Assembly: GCA_964498255.1 (NCBI GenBank)
Contig: CAZCGW010000003.1
Coordinates: forward strand, 1-64,000
DNA length: 64,000 nt
Direction of reading: 5' to 3'
Origin: Fluviibacter sp964498255
GTDB lineage: Bacteria > Pseudomonadota > Gammaproteobacteria > Burkholderiales > Rhodocyclaceae
The notes under the pieces were generated by a model. The model made no database searches. It saw only the letters and a list, made by a program, of their open reading frames with translations, and was not told the origin of the DNA. The translations under genes and the position numbers were made by a program. Position 1 is the first letter of the stretch. The number at the start of each line of letters is the position of its first letter. Shown in pieces: positions 8,506 to 17,232 of the stretch.

Positions 8506-9492
8506 TTATGAACTCATGGGTTTTTTACGCACTTGCTTGGCTTGTCTGTTTATCTCGTGAACTTCGTTGAGCGTTATGCCGGCCAGTTTTAACTGGTCGT
8601 CACGCGATGCGATCACCCGATCCATGGCTTTGGCTAATGCTTTGACCCGGCCCAGGCGGAACTCTTGCAGCACCGCGTTGTGGAACTCTTCACGAACCTG
8701 GCTCAGATCGACATTGGGCCTGGGTAATTGTGGTGCCATGCCTTCCAGGGTTTCCAGCACGATGCAGGCAACGGCGTAATTCCGGTACCACTTATGGTCG
8801 GAAGGAATCACGTACCAAGGCGCGGTAGGGGTCGAAGTCTTTCTGAGCACCAGTTCGTAGGATTCCCGATAGGCATCCCAGTGCTGACGTTCAATGTAAT
8901 CTGAAGTGCTTATTTTCCAGTTTTTGGCGGGGTCATCGAGGCGTGCAGCAAAGCGTGCAAGCTGTTCTTCACGACTTATGTGCAGAAAGAACTTAATGAC
9001 ATGGGTATTGCTCTGTGTGGCAAGCAAGGATTCGAACTGGTTAATCTGATCGTAGCGGAGTTGGATTTGTGGTTTAGGGCTCAGTTGATGAACGCGAGAC
9101 ACCAAAACATCTTCGTAGTGTGACCGGTTGAAAATGGCCACTTCGCCTTGGGCTGGCACATGCTGATGAATACGCCATAGAAAGTCGTGGCGCAATTCAA
9201 GCGCTGTGGGTTGTTTGAAGCTGGTGACGGTGCATCCTTGCGGGTTCATCATCCCCAGGACATGTTTGATCGTTCCGTCTTTCCCAGCCGCATCCAGACC
9301 TTGCAAGACGATTAGCAGTGATTGCCTGTTTTCTGCATAAAGCTGGAATTGCAAGGCCCGAATCTTTTTGGCGATCGCTGCGGTTGCCTTAATCGCTGCT
9401 TTTTCTGACAGGGCACCGGGTGTCTGACTCGCGTAATTGCTATCAATACGGCATGATTTGCTGCTGGCGCGTAGTGTTTTAGCAAGTGTCAT
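8506..9492 (-). CDS. ppk2: Polyphosphate kinase 2 family protein (class III-like)
   Basis: PPK2 enzymes transfer phosphate between polyphosphate and nucleotides. This 328-residue protein has a Walker A loop GLDAAGKDGT at 65-74 and the second motif FNRSHYEDVLVSRVH starting at 121, with a lid-region Arg/Lys cluster after residue 175 (FAARLDDPAKNWK). The form SHYEDVLV, rather than SWYNRAGVE, is what I associate with class III PPK2, which phosphorylates AMP and ADP using polyphosphate. It starts 22 bases after the PEBP-family gene and is probably cotranscribed with it. PPK1 and PPX are encoded elsewhere in the window, so the cell has both synthetic and consuming polyphosphate enzymes. The class assignment is by motif memory only. 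Confidence 0.9.
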   Translation of the reverse strand: MTLAKTLRASSKSCRIDSNYASQTPGALSEKAAIKATAAIAKKIRALQFQLYAENRQSLLIVLQGLDAAGKDGTIKHVLGMMNPQGCTVTSFKQPTALELRHDFLWRIHQHVPAQGEVAIFNRSHYEDVLVSRVHQLSPKPQIQLRYDQINQFESLLATQSNTHVIKFFLHISREEQLARFAARLDDPAKNWKISTSDYIERQHWDAYRESYELVLRKTSTPTAPWYVIPSDHKWYRNYAVACIVLETLEGMAPQLPRPNVDLSQVREEFHNAVLQEFRLGRVKALAKAMDRVIASRDDQLKLAGITLNEVHEINRQAKQVRKKPMSS

Positions 9493-9514
9493 GACGGATG
9501 CGGTGCCCCTGTCG

Positions 9515-10141
9515 TTAGCGCAGTGAGGCGTTCAGGGTATAAGTGCCGGTGATCGATGCCTGTGCAAGGATATGTCCCTTTAACGCTTCAGCTGCGTCGC
9601 TGCCATTGAATTTACCCGTGAGCGCCAGTTTTTCAACACCCAGTGCATAGACGGTAAATACGTAGCGGTGCATACGTAGATCGTTCCAGGGAGGGCAAGG
9701 ACCATCATAGCCATAGTAGTCACCGCGCATATCCGGATCGTTGGCAAACCAGGCGGTGTAATCGTTAACGCCCTGTCGTGCGCCTAGTGGTGCGCCTGGT
9801 CCGGCTTTGCCGCCCGGCGTCACCTCGCTGGAATATTGTCCTGCAGCCAGTGTCTTGGTTTCGGCGGGTAGGTCGATCAAGACCCAGTGATAGAAATCAA
9901 CGCGCGGTAAGTCAGCAGCTACAACCCGATCTTCGAGATTGACGTTATCTCCCACAGAGGGGACGTCCGGATCGACACAGAATACGGCGAATGATTTAGT
10001 GCCAACAGGCGCGTTAGACCAGCTAAGTTCGGGGCTTTTGTTGCTGCCTAAGCAAACGTGTGATTTGTCATTGGGGATGCAAAACGCAAACTCCCCGGAA
10101 ATAGGCTGGTTTTCCAGAATACTTTGGCTCGTCAGTTTCAC
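9515..10141 (-). CDS. YbhB/YbcL family PEBP-like protein
   Basis: This 208-residue protein belongs to the phosphatidylethanolamine-binding / Raf-kinase-inhibitor-like family found in bacteria as YbhB and YbcL. Visible signatures are the SPELSWSNAP segment near 35-45, the CVDPDVPS ligand-pocket motif near 55-62, and DFYHWVLIDLPAE near 81-93. No signal peptide is evident, so a cytoplasmic location is likely. The start is a GTG complementary to 10139-10141, supported by AAGGAG seven bases upstream and by the family-like N-terminus MKLTSQS. The molecular role of bacterial members is not established. The gene appears to lead a two-gene unit with the PPK2 gene. Confidence 0.88.
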   Translation of the reverse strand: MKLTSQSILENQPISGEFAFCIPNDKSHVCLGSNKSPELSWSNAPVGTKSFAVFCVDPDVPSVGDNVNLEDRVVAADLPRVDFYHWVLIDLPAETKTLAAGQYSSEVTPGGKAGPGAPLGARQGVNDYTAWFANDPDMRGDYYGYDGPCPPWNDLRMHRYVFTVYALGVEKLALTGKFNGSDAAEALKGHILAQASITGTYTLNASLR

Positions 10142-10209
10142 AGGTGTCTCCTTGAATCCTGTAAGAAGTTCGGTGTTTAACCGTATTGTTTGACGATTCT
10201 GCGCCGTGA

Positions 10210-11751
10210 TCAGATTTTACGGAAGTCCCTCGGGCGAAAACCCAGTAAAAAGAGTGTCAGACCGTACGCAACGCTAGCAGCGGTGATTAGACCGCTAAGC
10301 CAGAGTACGCGTTCAACCAATGGTGCTTCAAGCCAGAAGGTATCCGTCTGATATCCCGCAAACAAAATCACCGACATGACGGTAAGTGCGATCCCAAGTT
10401 TGACGATAAAGCTTGTCCAGCCAGGCATAGGTTCATAAATGGCTGCTTGGCGGAGACCGCGGTAGAGAAGCGCAGCGTTCAAACAGGCAGCCAGACCAAT
10501 CGAAAGTGCCAGCCCGGCTTGCTTCATGGGGCCGATAAAGGCCAGGTTCATTAGCTGGGTAGTAACCAACGCAATGATCGCAATCTTGACGGGGGTTTTC
10601 AGGTTCTGGCGGGCATAGAATCCGGGCGCTAGGACTTTTACAAGAATGAGGCCGCTCAAGCCAACGCTATAGGCGATCAGTGCGTGGCTGGTTTCGCTTA
10701 CGTCATGGGCAGTAAAAGCGCCATGCATAAATAGGGTGGAAATCAGCGGTACGGCCAGAATGGCTAAACCCAATGCGGCAGGCAAGGTGAGAAGGAAACA
10801 AAGTCGCAGCCCCCAGTCGAGTAGGCTGGAATAGGCGGCCTTGTCACCGCCATGGTGATGGCGGGTGAGGCTGGGGAGAATGACTGTACCAATAGCCACG
10901 CCTAGCATGCCGGCAGGAAACTCCATCAGGCGATCCGCGTAATACAGCCATGAAATGCTGCCGCTTTCCAGAAAGGAGGCGAACACGGTGTTCAGGAGCA
11001 GGCTGATCTGGCTGACCGAAACACCCAGTAACGCCGGTACCATCAGAATGCCGATACGTTTAACCCCGGGATCTTGCCAGCAGGCTTTGAGGTTGAAGCT
11101 AAATCTGGGAAGCAAATTAATCCGGTGTAGGGCATAAAACTGGAGGCCTAACTGGAGAATCCCTCCAATGATGACGCCCCAGGCCAGTGCTTTGACCGGT
11201 GGCTCAAACCAGCTTTGGGCAAATGCAGCCATGAGGATCAGGCTGACATTGAGTAGTACTGGTGTGAATGCAGGTACCGAGAAATGGCTCCAGGTATTTA
11301 GAATCCCAGCGGCAAACGCCACCATCGACATAAAGAAAATATAGAGAAAGGTGATGCGTGTCAGAGTGACGGCCAGCTCAAATTTATCGGGTGCCTCCAG
11401 AAAGCCGGGTGCGGACATTGTGACAATGGCAGGTGCCCACCAGATGCCAAGTAGGGCGACCAACAAGACCACGGCTCCCAAGGCACTGCCGGTGCGGTTA
11501 ATGAGTTGGCGGGTTTCTGCCTCACCCCGTTGTTTATGGTATTCGCCCAGCAGCGGCACAAAGGCCTGAGAGAAGGCGCCTTCAGCAAACATGCGGCGTA
11601 GCAGGTTGGGGAGTTTAAAAGCCACGAAGAAGGCATCCGTCGCGGCGTCGGCCCCGAAACTACGGGCGATCACGAAATCCCGGACGAACCCAAGGATCCT
11701 GGACAGAAAGGTAAAACCACTGACTGTGGCAACGGAACGAAGCAGACTCAT
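10210..11751 (-). CDS. murJ: Lipid II flippase MurJ
   Basis: MurJ flips the peptidoglycan precursor lipid II across the inner membrane. The 513-residue product begins MSLLRSVATVSGFTFLSRILGFVRD, the conserved MurJ/MviN start, and continues with ATDAFFVAFKLPNLLRRMFAEGAF, which includes the conserved Arg residues of the central cavity. About 14 hydrophobic helices follow. The open frame extends 36 codons further upstream, but the Met at 11751 matches the family start and leaves room for the divergent rpsT promoter. The neighbourhood (murJ divergent from rpsT) is common in proteobacteria. Confidence 0.95.
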   Translation of the reverse strand: MSLLRSVATVSGFTFLSRILGFVRDFVIARSFGADAATDAFFVAFKLPNLLRRMFAEGAFSQAFVPLLGEYHKQRGEAETRQLINRTGSALGAVVLLVALLGIWWAPAIVTMSAPGFLEAPDKFELAVTLTRITFLYIFFMSMVAFAAGILNTWSHFSVPAFTPVLLNVSLILMAAFAQSWFEPPVKALAWGVIIGGILQLGLQFYALHRINLLPRFSFNLKACWQDPGVKRIGILMVPALLGVSVSQISLLLNTVFASFLESGSISWLYYADRLMEFPAGMLGVAIGTVILPSLTRHHHGGDKAAYSSLLDWGLRLCFLLTLPAALGLAILAVPLISTLFMHGAFTAHDVSETSHALIAYSVGLSGLILVKVLAPGFYARQNLKTPVKIAIIALVTTQLMNLAFIGPMKQAGLALSIGLAACLNAALLYRGLRQAAIYEPMPGWTSFIVKLGIALTVMSVILFAGYQTDTFWLEAPLVERVLWLSGLITAASVAYGLTLFLLGFRPRDFRKI

Positions 11752-11769
11752 AGACGAATTGTACGATGG

Positions 11770-11798
11770 TTGCCAATGTTTTAGCTTTCCGGTATAGT
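11770..11798 (+). promoter_or_regulatory. Sigma-70-type promoter of rpsT
   Basis: TTGCCA (11770-11775) and TATAGT (11793-11798) are separated by 17 bases, a close match to the vegetative consensus. The predicted transcript would start near 11805 with a leader of about 30 bases before rpsT. AAGGAAG just before the ATG is a good ribosome-binding site. Confidence 0.75.
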
Positions 11799-11833
11799 CG
11801 CGTGTTTTCGAATTCCCCCGCAAAGGAAGTTTC

Positions 11834-12100
11834 ATGGCCAATAGCGCCCAAGCCCGCAAACGTGCCCGTCAGGCAAATAAGCAGCGTGCTCACAACGCCA
11901 GCCAGCGCTCCGAGTTCCGTACGGCTATCAAAAAGGTGCGCCGTGCTATTGAGGCTGGTGACAAGTCTGCTGCTCAAGCTGTTTTTGCTGCTGCAGTTAG
12001 TGCGATTGACAGCATTGCTGATAAGCGCATCGTTCATAAGAACAAGTCGTCGCGTCATAAGAGCCGTCTGTCAGCTCAGATTAAGGCCATGGCTGCTTAA
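11834..12100 (+). CDS. rpsT: 30S ribosomal protein S20
   Basis: This 88-residue basic protein binds 16S rRNA and is part of the small subunit. The start MANSAQARKRARQANKQR and the Lys/Arg/Ala-rich body with HKNKSSRHKSRL are characteristic of S20. It has its own strong promoter and a Rho-independent terminator, so it is a single-gene unit, divergent from murJ as in many betaproteobacteria. Confidence 0.98.
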   Translation: MANSAQARKRARQANKQRAHNASQRSEFRTAIKKVRRAIEAGDKSAAQAVFAAAVSAIDSIADKRIVHKNKSSRHKSRLSAQIKAMAA

Positions 12101-12124
12101 GCCACTGGTTTTGCTGGACGCATG

Positions 12125-12150
12125 AAAAAAGCACCCTCGGGTGCTTTTTC
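12125..12150 (+). terminator. Rho-independent terminator after rpsT
   Basis: A GC-rich hairpin (GCACC-CTCG-GGTGC) is flanked by an A tract on the left and TTTTT on the right. It terminates rpsT and, because of the A tract, may also act on the leftward DUF3579 gene. Confidence 0.9.
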
Positions 12151-12179
12151 TTCGCCTGCATTTTTGTGACTAAGCTAAC

Positions 12180-12566
12180 TTAGCGGGCAGGAACATTAGG
12201 TGGATAAACCACAACCTCTGCCATAGCATCATCGATATTGCAGACTTCTAGGCTACAAACGCCATCTACCAGCATCAGATCGTTATCTTTGGCGAAGTTG
12301 GCCAGAAAACGGTAGGCAATAGGGGAGATGTCGTAAAGAATGCCATCGATAAAGACGCATTTATCACCTTCCCACTCGCCCGGGCTCACATAAGGTGAGT
12401 ATTTCATACGTTTTTCTGTGCCGAAGGCCGACATAACCCCACACAAACGCTCTGCCCAGTCGGAAGGGCGAAACTTTTTGCCGTCCTGGGTGCGGCCAAC
12501 AATAACGAGACTGTGAGACAGGTTGGACTGGCTTTGTGTGTCGTCTGTTGGTGCTGGGGTGCTCAT
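12180..12566 (-). CDS. DUF3579 family conserved protein
   Basis: This 128-residue cytoplasmic protein has no assigned function. It matches my memory of DUF3579, a family found mainly in betaproteobacteria next to arginine genes and rpsT. Recognisable stretches include SLVIVGRTQDGKKFRPSDWAERLCG (about 19-43) and CVFIDGILYDISP (about 70-82). It is convergent with rpsT and divergent from argD. Conservation of this location suggests a genuine gene, but its role in arginine metabolism is not demonstrated. Confidence 0.85.
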   Translation of the reverse strand: MSTPAPTDDTQSQSNLSHSLVIVGRTQDGKKFRPSDWAERLCGVMSAFGTEKRMKYSPYVSPGEWEGDKCVFIDGILYDISPIAYRFLANFAKDNDLMLVDGVCSLEVCNIDDAMAEVVVYPPNVPAR

Positions 12567-12735
12567 GACAACATTCTATCGGTTTTTGTGCGCGTGCGGG
12601 AGTGGATGCGTAGCCACTTTTGCCATAAAATCACGGGAACTGCTTTGAATATGCGACGCGATGCGGATTCTGCAACCGATAGGTGAGGAATCCGGTCTCG
12701 GCGCTTTTTGTTTTTCGATAGACCGAGAAGTTTTT

Positions 12736-13908
12736 ATGACCCATGTGATGAATACTTATGCCCGTCAGCCTGTTGCCTTTGTGCAAGGCGAGGGGAGCTG
12801 GCTCGTTGATACCGATGGTAAGCGCTATCTTGATGCGCTATCCGGTATTGCCGTTAATACGTTGGGTCATAACCATCCGGAGCTAGTGCGTGCACTGAGC
12901 CAGCAGGCTGCTCAACTGCTGCATACGTCCAATTTGTACCGCATTCCACTGCAAGAAGAGCTTGCCGATAAGCTGGCTGCGCTGTCGGGCATGGATGAAG
13001 TGTTCTTCTGTAATTCGGGTTGTGAAGCGAATGAAGCGGCGATCAAGTTGGCGCGCTTTTATGGGCATCGTCAGGGTATCGAAAACCCAACCATCATCGT
13101 GATGGAACATGCGTTTCATGGTCGTACTATGGCCACGTTGTCGGCAACGGGTAATCGTAAAGCACAGGCCGGGTTTGAGCCGCTGGTCAGCGGCTTCGTC
13201 CGTGTTCCCTACAATGATATTGAGGCCATTCGTCAGGTCGCATCGCACAACAATAACGTGGTTGCTGTGCTGTTAGAGATGATCCAGGGTGAAGGCGGTA
13301 TTCACCTGGCTGATGACCAGTTCCAGCGTGACCTGCGTGCACTGTGTGATGAGAAGGGCTGGCTGCTGATGACGGATGAAGTCCAGTGCGGCATCGGTCG
13401 CACCGGCAAGTGGTTCGGTTTTCAGCATTCGGGCGTTCGTCCGGATGTGGTGTCATTAGCCAAGGGCCTGGGTTCAGGCGTGCCGGTGGGCGCTTGCATG
13501 GTGGGCGGCAGAGCCTCTGGTCTGTTCGGACCGGGTAATCATGGCTCGACATTTGGTGGTAATCCACTGGCCATGCGCGCTGCCAAAACAACCATTGATG
13601 TGTTGGAGCATGAGCAGCTGCTGGCTAACGCTGAGCGTATGGGCGAAGCCATTCGCGAAGGTGTGCGGTCGCGCATTGGCCATTATCCGGAAGTGCGTGA
13701 TATCCGTGGCCGTGGCCTGATGATTGGTATTGAGCTTGATCGCCCATGTGGCGAACTGGTGGGTCTGGCACGAGATGCTGGTCTACTGATCAATGTGACC
13801 GCTGATTCGGTCGTGCGCCTGTTGCCATCGCTCAATATCACACAGGCGGATGTTGATACATTGGTCGAACGTTTGACCAATGTGATTACCCGTTATCTGG
13901 GAAAGTAA
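12736..13908 (+). CDS. argD: Acetylornithine aminotransferase
   Basis: ArgD is a PLP enzyme converting N-acetylglutamate semialdehyde to N-acetylornithine, and often also serves in lysine biosynthesis. The 390-residue product has the class-III aminotransferase pattern: FCNSGCEANEAAIKLAR near 93-109, the cofactor Asp in TDEVQCGIGRTG, and the Schiff-base Lys in SLAKGLGSGVPVG. The frame is open for 25 more codons upstream, but the ATG at 12736 follows GAGAAG at a suitable distance and matches family starts (MTHVMNTYARQPVAFVQGEG). It is followed one base later by argF, so the two are cotranscribed. Confidence 0.95.
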   Translation: MTHVMNTYARQPVAFVQGEGSWLVDTDGKRYLDALSGIAVNTLGHNHPELVRALSQQAAQLLHTSNLYRIPLQEELADKLAALSGMDEVFFCNSGCEANEAAIKLARFYGHRQGIENPTIIVMEHAFHGRTMATLSATGNRKAQAGFEPLVSGFVRVPYNDIEAIRQVASHNNNVVAVLLEMIQGEGGIHLADDQFQRDLRALCDEKGWLLMTDEVQCGIGRTGKWFGFQHSGVRPDVVSLAKGLGSGVPVGACMVGGRASGLFGPGNHGSTFGGNPLAMRAAKTTIDVLEHEQLLANAERMGEAIREGVRSRIGHYPEVRDIRGRGLMIGIELDRPCGELVGLARDAGLLINVTADSVVRLLPSLNITQADVDTLVERLTNVITRYLGK

Positions 13909-13909
13909 T

Positions 13910-14824
13910 ATGAGCCTGAGACATTATCTACAGTTCAGCGATTTGAATCGCGAAGAGTATGAGTACCTCTTTGCACGTACTCGCTGGATTAAAGAGCGCT
14001 TCAAGTCCTATCAACAGTACTGGCCGCTAGTAGATCGTACGCTGGTGATGATTTTTGAAAAGGCGAGCACCCGCACGCGCCTGTCTTTTGAAGCCGGCAT
14101 GCAGCAACTCGGTGGCGCAGCGATTTATCTGAACACTCGTGACTCTCAATTGGGTCGGGGTGAGCCGGTGGAAGATGCGGCTCAGGTAATTTCGCGCATG
14201 AGCGATATCGTCATGATCCGCACGTTTGAGCAGAGCATTGTTGAGCGCTTCTCTACTTACTCCCGTGTACCGGTCATTAATGGCCTGACGAACGAGTACC
14301 ATCCGTGTCAGATATTGGCTGATATTTTTACGTATCACGAACACTGTGGTGATTTGCGCGGAAAAACCGTTGCCTGGGTAGGTGATGCGAATAATGTCTG
14401 TAATACCTGGTTGCAGGCAGCCCGTATTCTGGATTTTAAAGTTAATGTATCTACGCCTCCGGGCTACGAGTTGGATGCGGCGCTGGTGGGTAACGACAAA
14501 GGCCACTACGAAGTCTTTGCTGATCCGATGGATGCAGCGCGTGGTGCAGATCTGGTCACCACGGATGTATGGACCTCAATGGGTTACGAGGCCGAGAATG
14601 AAGCGCGCCTTAAAGCCTTTGCTGACTGGCAGGTTGATGATGACATGATGGCGGTGGCAAATCCGGGCGCGCTCTTTATGCACTGTTTGCCAGCGCACCG
14701 TGGTGAAGAAGTTACGGCGAGTGTGATCGATGGGCCGCAAAGCGTGGTCTGGGATGAAGCCGAGAACCGTTTGCATGTACAAAAGGCATTGATGGAATTT
14801 TTGTTGCTAGGTCGGGTTGACTGA
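13910..14824 (+). CDS. argF: Ornithine carbamoyltransferase
   Basis: This enzyme joins ornithine and carbamoyl phosphate to give citrulline in arginine synthesis. The 304-residue protein has the carbamoyl-phosphate motif STRT (53-56), HPCQ in NEYHPCQILAD, and the ornithine-side motif HCLPAHRGEEV near the C-terminus. The length is typical of the anabolic enzyme. It is packed directly behind argD and 41 bases ahead of argG. Confidence 0.97.
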   Translation: MSLRHYLQFSDLNREEYEYLFARTRWIKERFKSYQQYWPLVDRTLVMIFEKASTRTRLSFEAGMQQLGGAAIYLNTRDSQLGRGEPVEDAAQVISRMSDIVMIRTFEQSIVERFSTYSRVPVINGLTNEYHPCQILADIFTYHEHCGDLRGKTVAWVGDANNVCNTWLQAARILDFKVNVSTPPGYELDAALVGNDKGHYEVFADPMDAARGADLVTTDVWTSMGYEAENEARLKAFADWQVDDDMMAVANPGALFMHCLPAHRGEEVTASVIDGPQSVVWDEAENRLHVQKALMEFLLLGRVD

Positions 14825-14865
14825 TCTGGCGTGGTTTTGTTTTTAATATTGAGCGGAAAGCAGCA

Positions 14866-16194
14866 ATGAGCGATATCAAAAAAGTAGTGTTGGCCTATTC
14901 GGGTGGTCTGGATACCTCCGTAATTTTGAAATGGCTACAAGATACTTATGGTTGTGAAGTCGTTACCTTCACGGCCGATCTGGGGCAGGGCGAAGAGCTG
15001 GAGCCAGCACGTGCCAAAGCATTGAAGCTGGGTATTAAGCCCAAGAACATCTTTATTGATGATCTGCGCGAAGAATTTGTGCGTGACTTCGTGTTTCCGA
15101 TGTTCCGTGCCAATACCGTGTACGAAGGCGAATACCTTCTGGGCACGTCGATTGCCCGTCCGCTGATTGCCAAGCGACTGATCGAGATCGTGAACAAAAC
15201 GGGTGCCGATGCCATTTGTCACGGTGCAACCGGTAAGGGTAACGATCAGGTACGTTTCGAGTTGGGCGCTTACGCACTGAAGCCGGGTGTTAAGGTGATT
15301 GCCCCGTGGCGTGAATGGGATCTGCTCTCGCGTGAAAAGCTGATGAACTACGCTGAGTCGCATGGTATTCCAATTGATATGAAGCATAAGAAGGGCGGTT
15401 CACCGTATTCGATGGACGCTAACCTGCTGCATATTTCCTTTGAAGGCCGTCATCTGGAAGACCCAGCTGCGGAAGCTGAGGAATCGATGTGGCGCTGGAC
15501 GGTATCGCCTGAGAAGGCTCCGAATAAGGCTGAATACATTGATATTCAATACGCCAAGGGTGACCCAGTTGCCATCAATGGCAAGAAGATGAAGCCACAT
15601 GAGATTCTTGCACTGCTTAATCAATTGGGTGGCAAGCACGGTATTGGTCGTCTCGATCTGGTTGAAAACCGTTATGTCGGCATGAAGTCACGCGGTTGCT
15701 ATGAAACTCCTGGCGGTACGATTCTGCTCAAGGGCCATCGTGCCATTGAGTCCATCACCCTGGATCGTGAAGTGGCTCACCTCAAGGATGATCTGATGCC
15801 GCGTTACGCAAGCCTGATTTATAACGGTTACTGGTGGAGCCCTGAGCGTCAGGCGTTGCAAACACTGATTGATCACACTCAGGAGCATGTCAACGGTTCG
15901 GTACGTCTGAAGCTGTATAAGGGTAATGTGATTGTTGTTGGCCGCGATTCCAAGCAGGATTCGCTGTTTGATCCGACCATCGCAACCTTTGAAGATGATG
16001 CCGGTGCCTATGATCAGAAGGATGCAGGTGGGTTCATCAAGCTGAATGCCCTGCGTATGCGCATTGGTGCCAACCGGGATGCCCGCAAGGCAGCGAAGGT
16101 AAGTGCCAAAAAGCCTGTGCCTAAAAAGGCTACGCCTAAAAAGCCGACCGCTAAAAAAGCGCCTGCTAAAGCTGCGTCACGCAAGAAGGCCTAA
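14866..16194 (+). CDS. argG: Argininosuccinate synthase with lysine-rich C-terminal tail
   Basis: ArgG condenses citrulline and aspartate using ATP. Residues 1 to about 408 match the short (type I) enzyme: the ATP loop AYSGGLDTSVILKWL near 9-23, GATGKGNDQVRFE near 119-131, and the C-terminal KLNALRMRIGANRDARK. The annotated product is 442 residues because about 34 extra residues follow, composed almost only of Lys, Ala, Pro, Thr and Ser with repeated KKP/KKA units. Type I enzymes I know end near 400-410, so this tail is unusual and resembles histone H1/AlgP-like tails. It is in frame with no stop between, so it is presumably made. The gene is third in the argD-argF-argG run. Confidence 0.96.
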   Translation: MSDIKKVVLAYSGGLDTSVILKWLQDTYGCEVVTFTADLGQGEELEPARAKALKLGIKPKNIFIDDLREEFVRDFVFPMFRANTVYEGEYLLGTSIARPLIAKRLIEIVNKTGADAICHGATGKGNDQVRFELGAYALKPGVKVIAPWREWDLLSREKLMNYAESHGIPIDMKHKKGGSPYSMDANLLHISFEGRHLEDPAAEAEESMWRWTVSPEKAPNKAEYIDIQYAKGDPVAINGKKMKPHEILALLNQLGGKHGIGRLDLVENRYVGMKSRGCYETPGGTILLKGHRAIESITLDREVAHLKDDLMPRYASLIYNGYWWSPERQALQTLIDHTQEHVNGSVRLKLYKGNVIVVGRDSKQDSLFDPTIATFEDDAGAYDQKDAGGFIKLNALRMRIGANRDARKAAKVSAKKPVPKKATPKKPTAKKAPAKAASRKKA

Positions 16195-16196
16195 TC

Positions 16197-16418
16197 ATGG
16201 AAGGTACCCTGTTCGGCTTTACTGAAGAGCAAATCGCTGACTTCATGTCTACGTATGGTGTGGCAGCGTTTATTCTCTTTATGCTCTTCATTATTGGCGA
16301 GATAGCCTTTAAGTCGAAGGCAGGCAAAACGGGTACCGCTGTTTTATTTTTTGTACTGGCTTTTGGCATGGTGGGATTCATCGCCAAAAGCGTTATTCAG
16401 AAATTGTGGGGAATCTAA
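16197..16418 (+). CDS. DUF2788 small membrane protein
   Basis: This 73-residue protein has two predicted membrane helices (about 19-38 and 47-67) separated by a short KSKAGKTG loop. It matches DUF2788 by length and by the FTEEQIADFMSTYGV start. Function is unknown. It begins two bases after the argG stop codon and its own stop abuts ppnP, so it is embedded in the same transcript. Confidence 0.8.
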   Translation: MEGTLFGFTEEQIADFMSTYGVAAFILFMLFIIGEIAFKSKAGKTGTAVLFFVLAFGMVGFIAKSVIQKLWGI

Positions 16419-16730
16419 ATGGCTCAATACGATAACGTTTCAGTGGTTAAAGCTGCCAATGTGTACTTTGATGGCAAATGCGTTAGCCATACGGTGCAGT
16501 TTGCCGATGGCACTAAAAAGACCGTAGGTGTTATTTTGCCGTCGTCGCTGACATTCAATACCGGCGCCCCGGAAGTGATGGAAGGTGTGGGCGGCAGTTG
16601 CCGTGTTCGCCTTAAAGGCGAAACTGATTGGACAACCTATAACGCTGGACAGTCTTTTGATGTGCCGGGTGACTCGTCTTTTGAAATTGCCTGCGACGAG
16701 CCTTACCACTACGTTTGCCATTTTGGTTGA
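16419..16730 (+). CDS. ppnP: Pyrimidine/purine nucleoside phosphorylase PpnP
   Basis: PpnP (formerly YaiE, DUF1255) is a small cupin-fold enzyme that phosphorolyses diverse nucleosides. The 103-residue product has the family pattern: ANVYFDGKCVSHTVQF near 13-28, the EVMEGVGGSCRVRL core near 50-63, and a C-terminal PYHYVCHFG. It starts immediately after the DUF2788 stop. It adds to the nucleoside salvage capacity seen further right in the window. Confidence 0.92.
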   Translation: MAQYDNVSVVKAANVYFDGKCVSHTVQFADGTKKTVGVILPSSLTFNTGAPEVMEGVGGSCRVRLKGETDWTTYNAGQSFDVPGDSSFEIACDEPYHYVCHFG

Positions 16731-16735
16731 TTACT

Positions 16736-17227
16736 ATGCCTAGCTTTGATATCACCTCAGAAGTTGACATGCCATCGCTCAAGAATGCCGTCGACGTCGC
16801 CAACCGCAAGATTACCAACCGTTACGACTTTAAAGGTTCGGACGCCAAGGCTGAACTGAACGAAAAAGACAAAACGATTACTTTGCATGCCGATAACGAT
16901 TTTCAACTGGATCAGATGCAGGGGATTCTGTTGCCTGAAATGACCAGTAAGTCGATCGATGTGCGCTGTCTGGACCATGGTTCGGTACAGAAAGTGGGCG
17001 GCAACAAGGTGAAGCAGGAGCTCAAGGTTAAGGTGGGTATCGAGCAAAATACTTCCAAAAAAATTGTGGCGATGCTAAAGGACTCCAAGATGAAGGTTCA
17101 GTCCTCCATTCAGGGTGAGGCTGTGCGTGTTACCGGTGCCAAGCGCGATATCCTGCAAGAGGCTATTGCTCTGGTGAAGGAGGGGATTAAAGATGTACCC
17201 CTCCAGTTCGGTAACTTCCGCGATTAA
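16736..17227 (+). CDS. yajQ: YajQ family nucleotide-binding protein
   Basis: YajQ (UPF0234) proteins bind nucleic acid or nucleotides, and some bind cyclic di-GMP. The 163-residue product begins MPSFDITSEVDMPSLKNAVDVANR and ends with the conserved PLQFGNFRD. The ATG at 16736 is chosen because it matches the family start exactly; the open frame runs seven codons further upstream. It starts five bases after ppnP and is followed by a strong terminator, so it is probably the last gene of the arginine-cluster transcript. Confidence 0.95.
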   Translation: MPSFDITSEVDMPSLKNAVDVANRKITNRYDFKGSDAKAELNEKDKTITLHADNDFQLDQMQGILLPEMTSKSIDVRCLDHGSVQKVGGNKVKQELKVKVGIEQNTSKKIVAMLKDSKMKVQSSIQGEAVRVTGAKRDILQEAIALVKEGIKDVPLQFGNFRD

Positions 17228-17232
17228 ACTTG

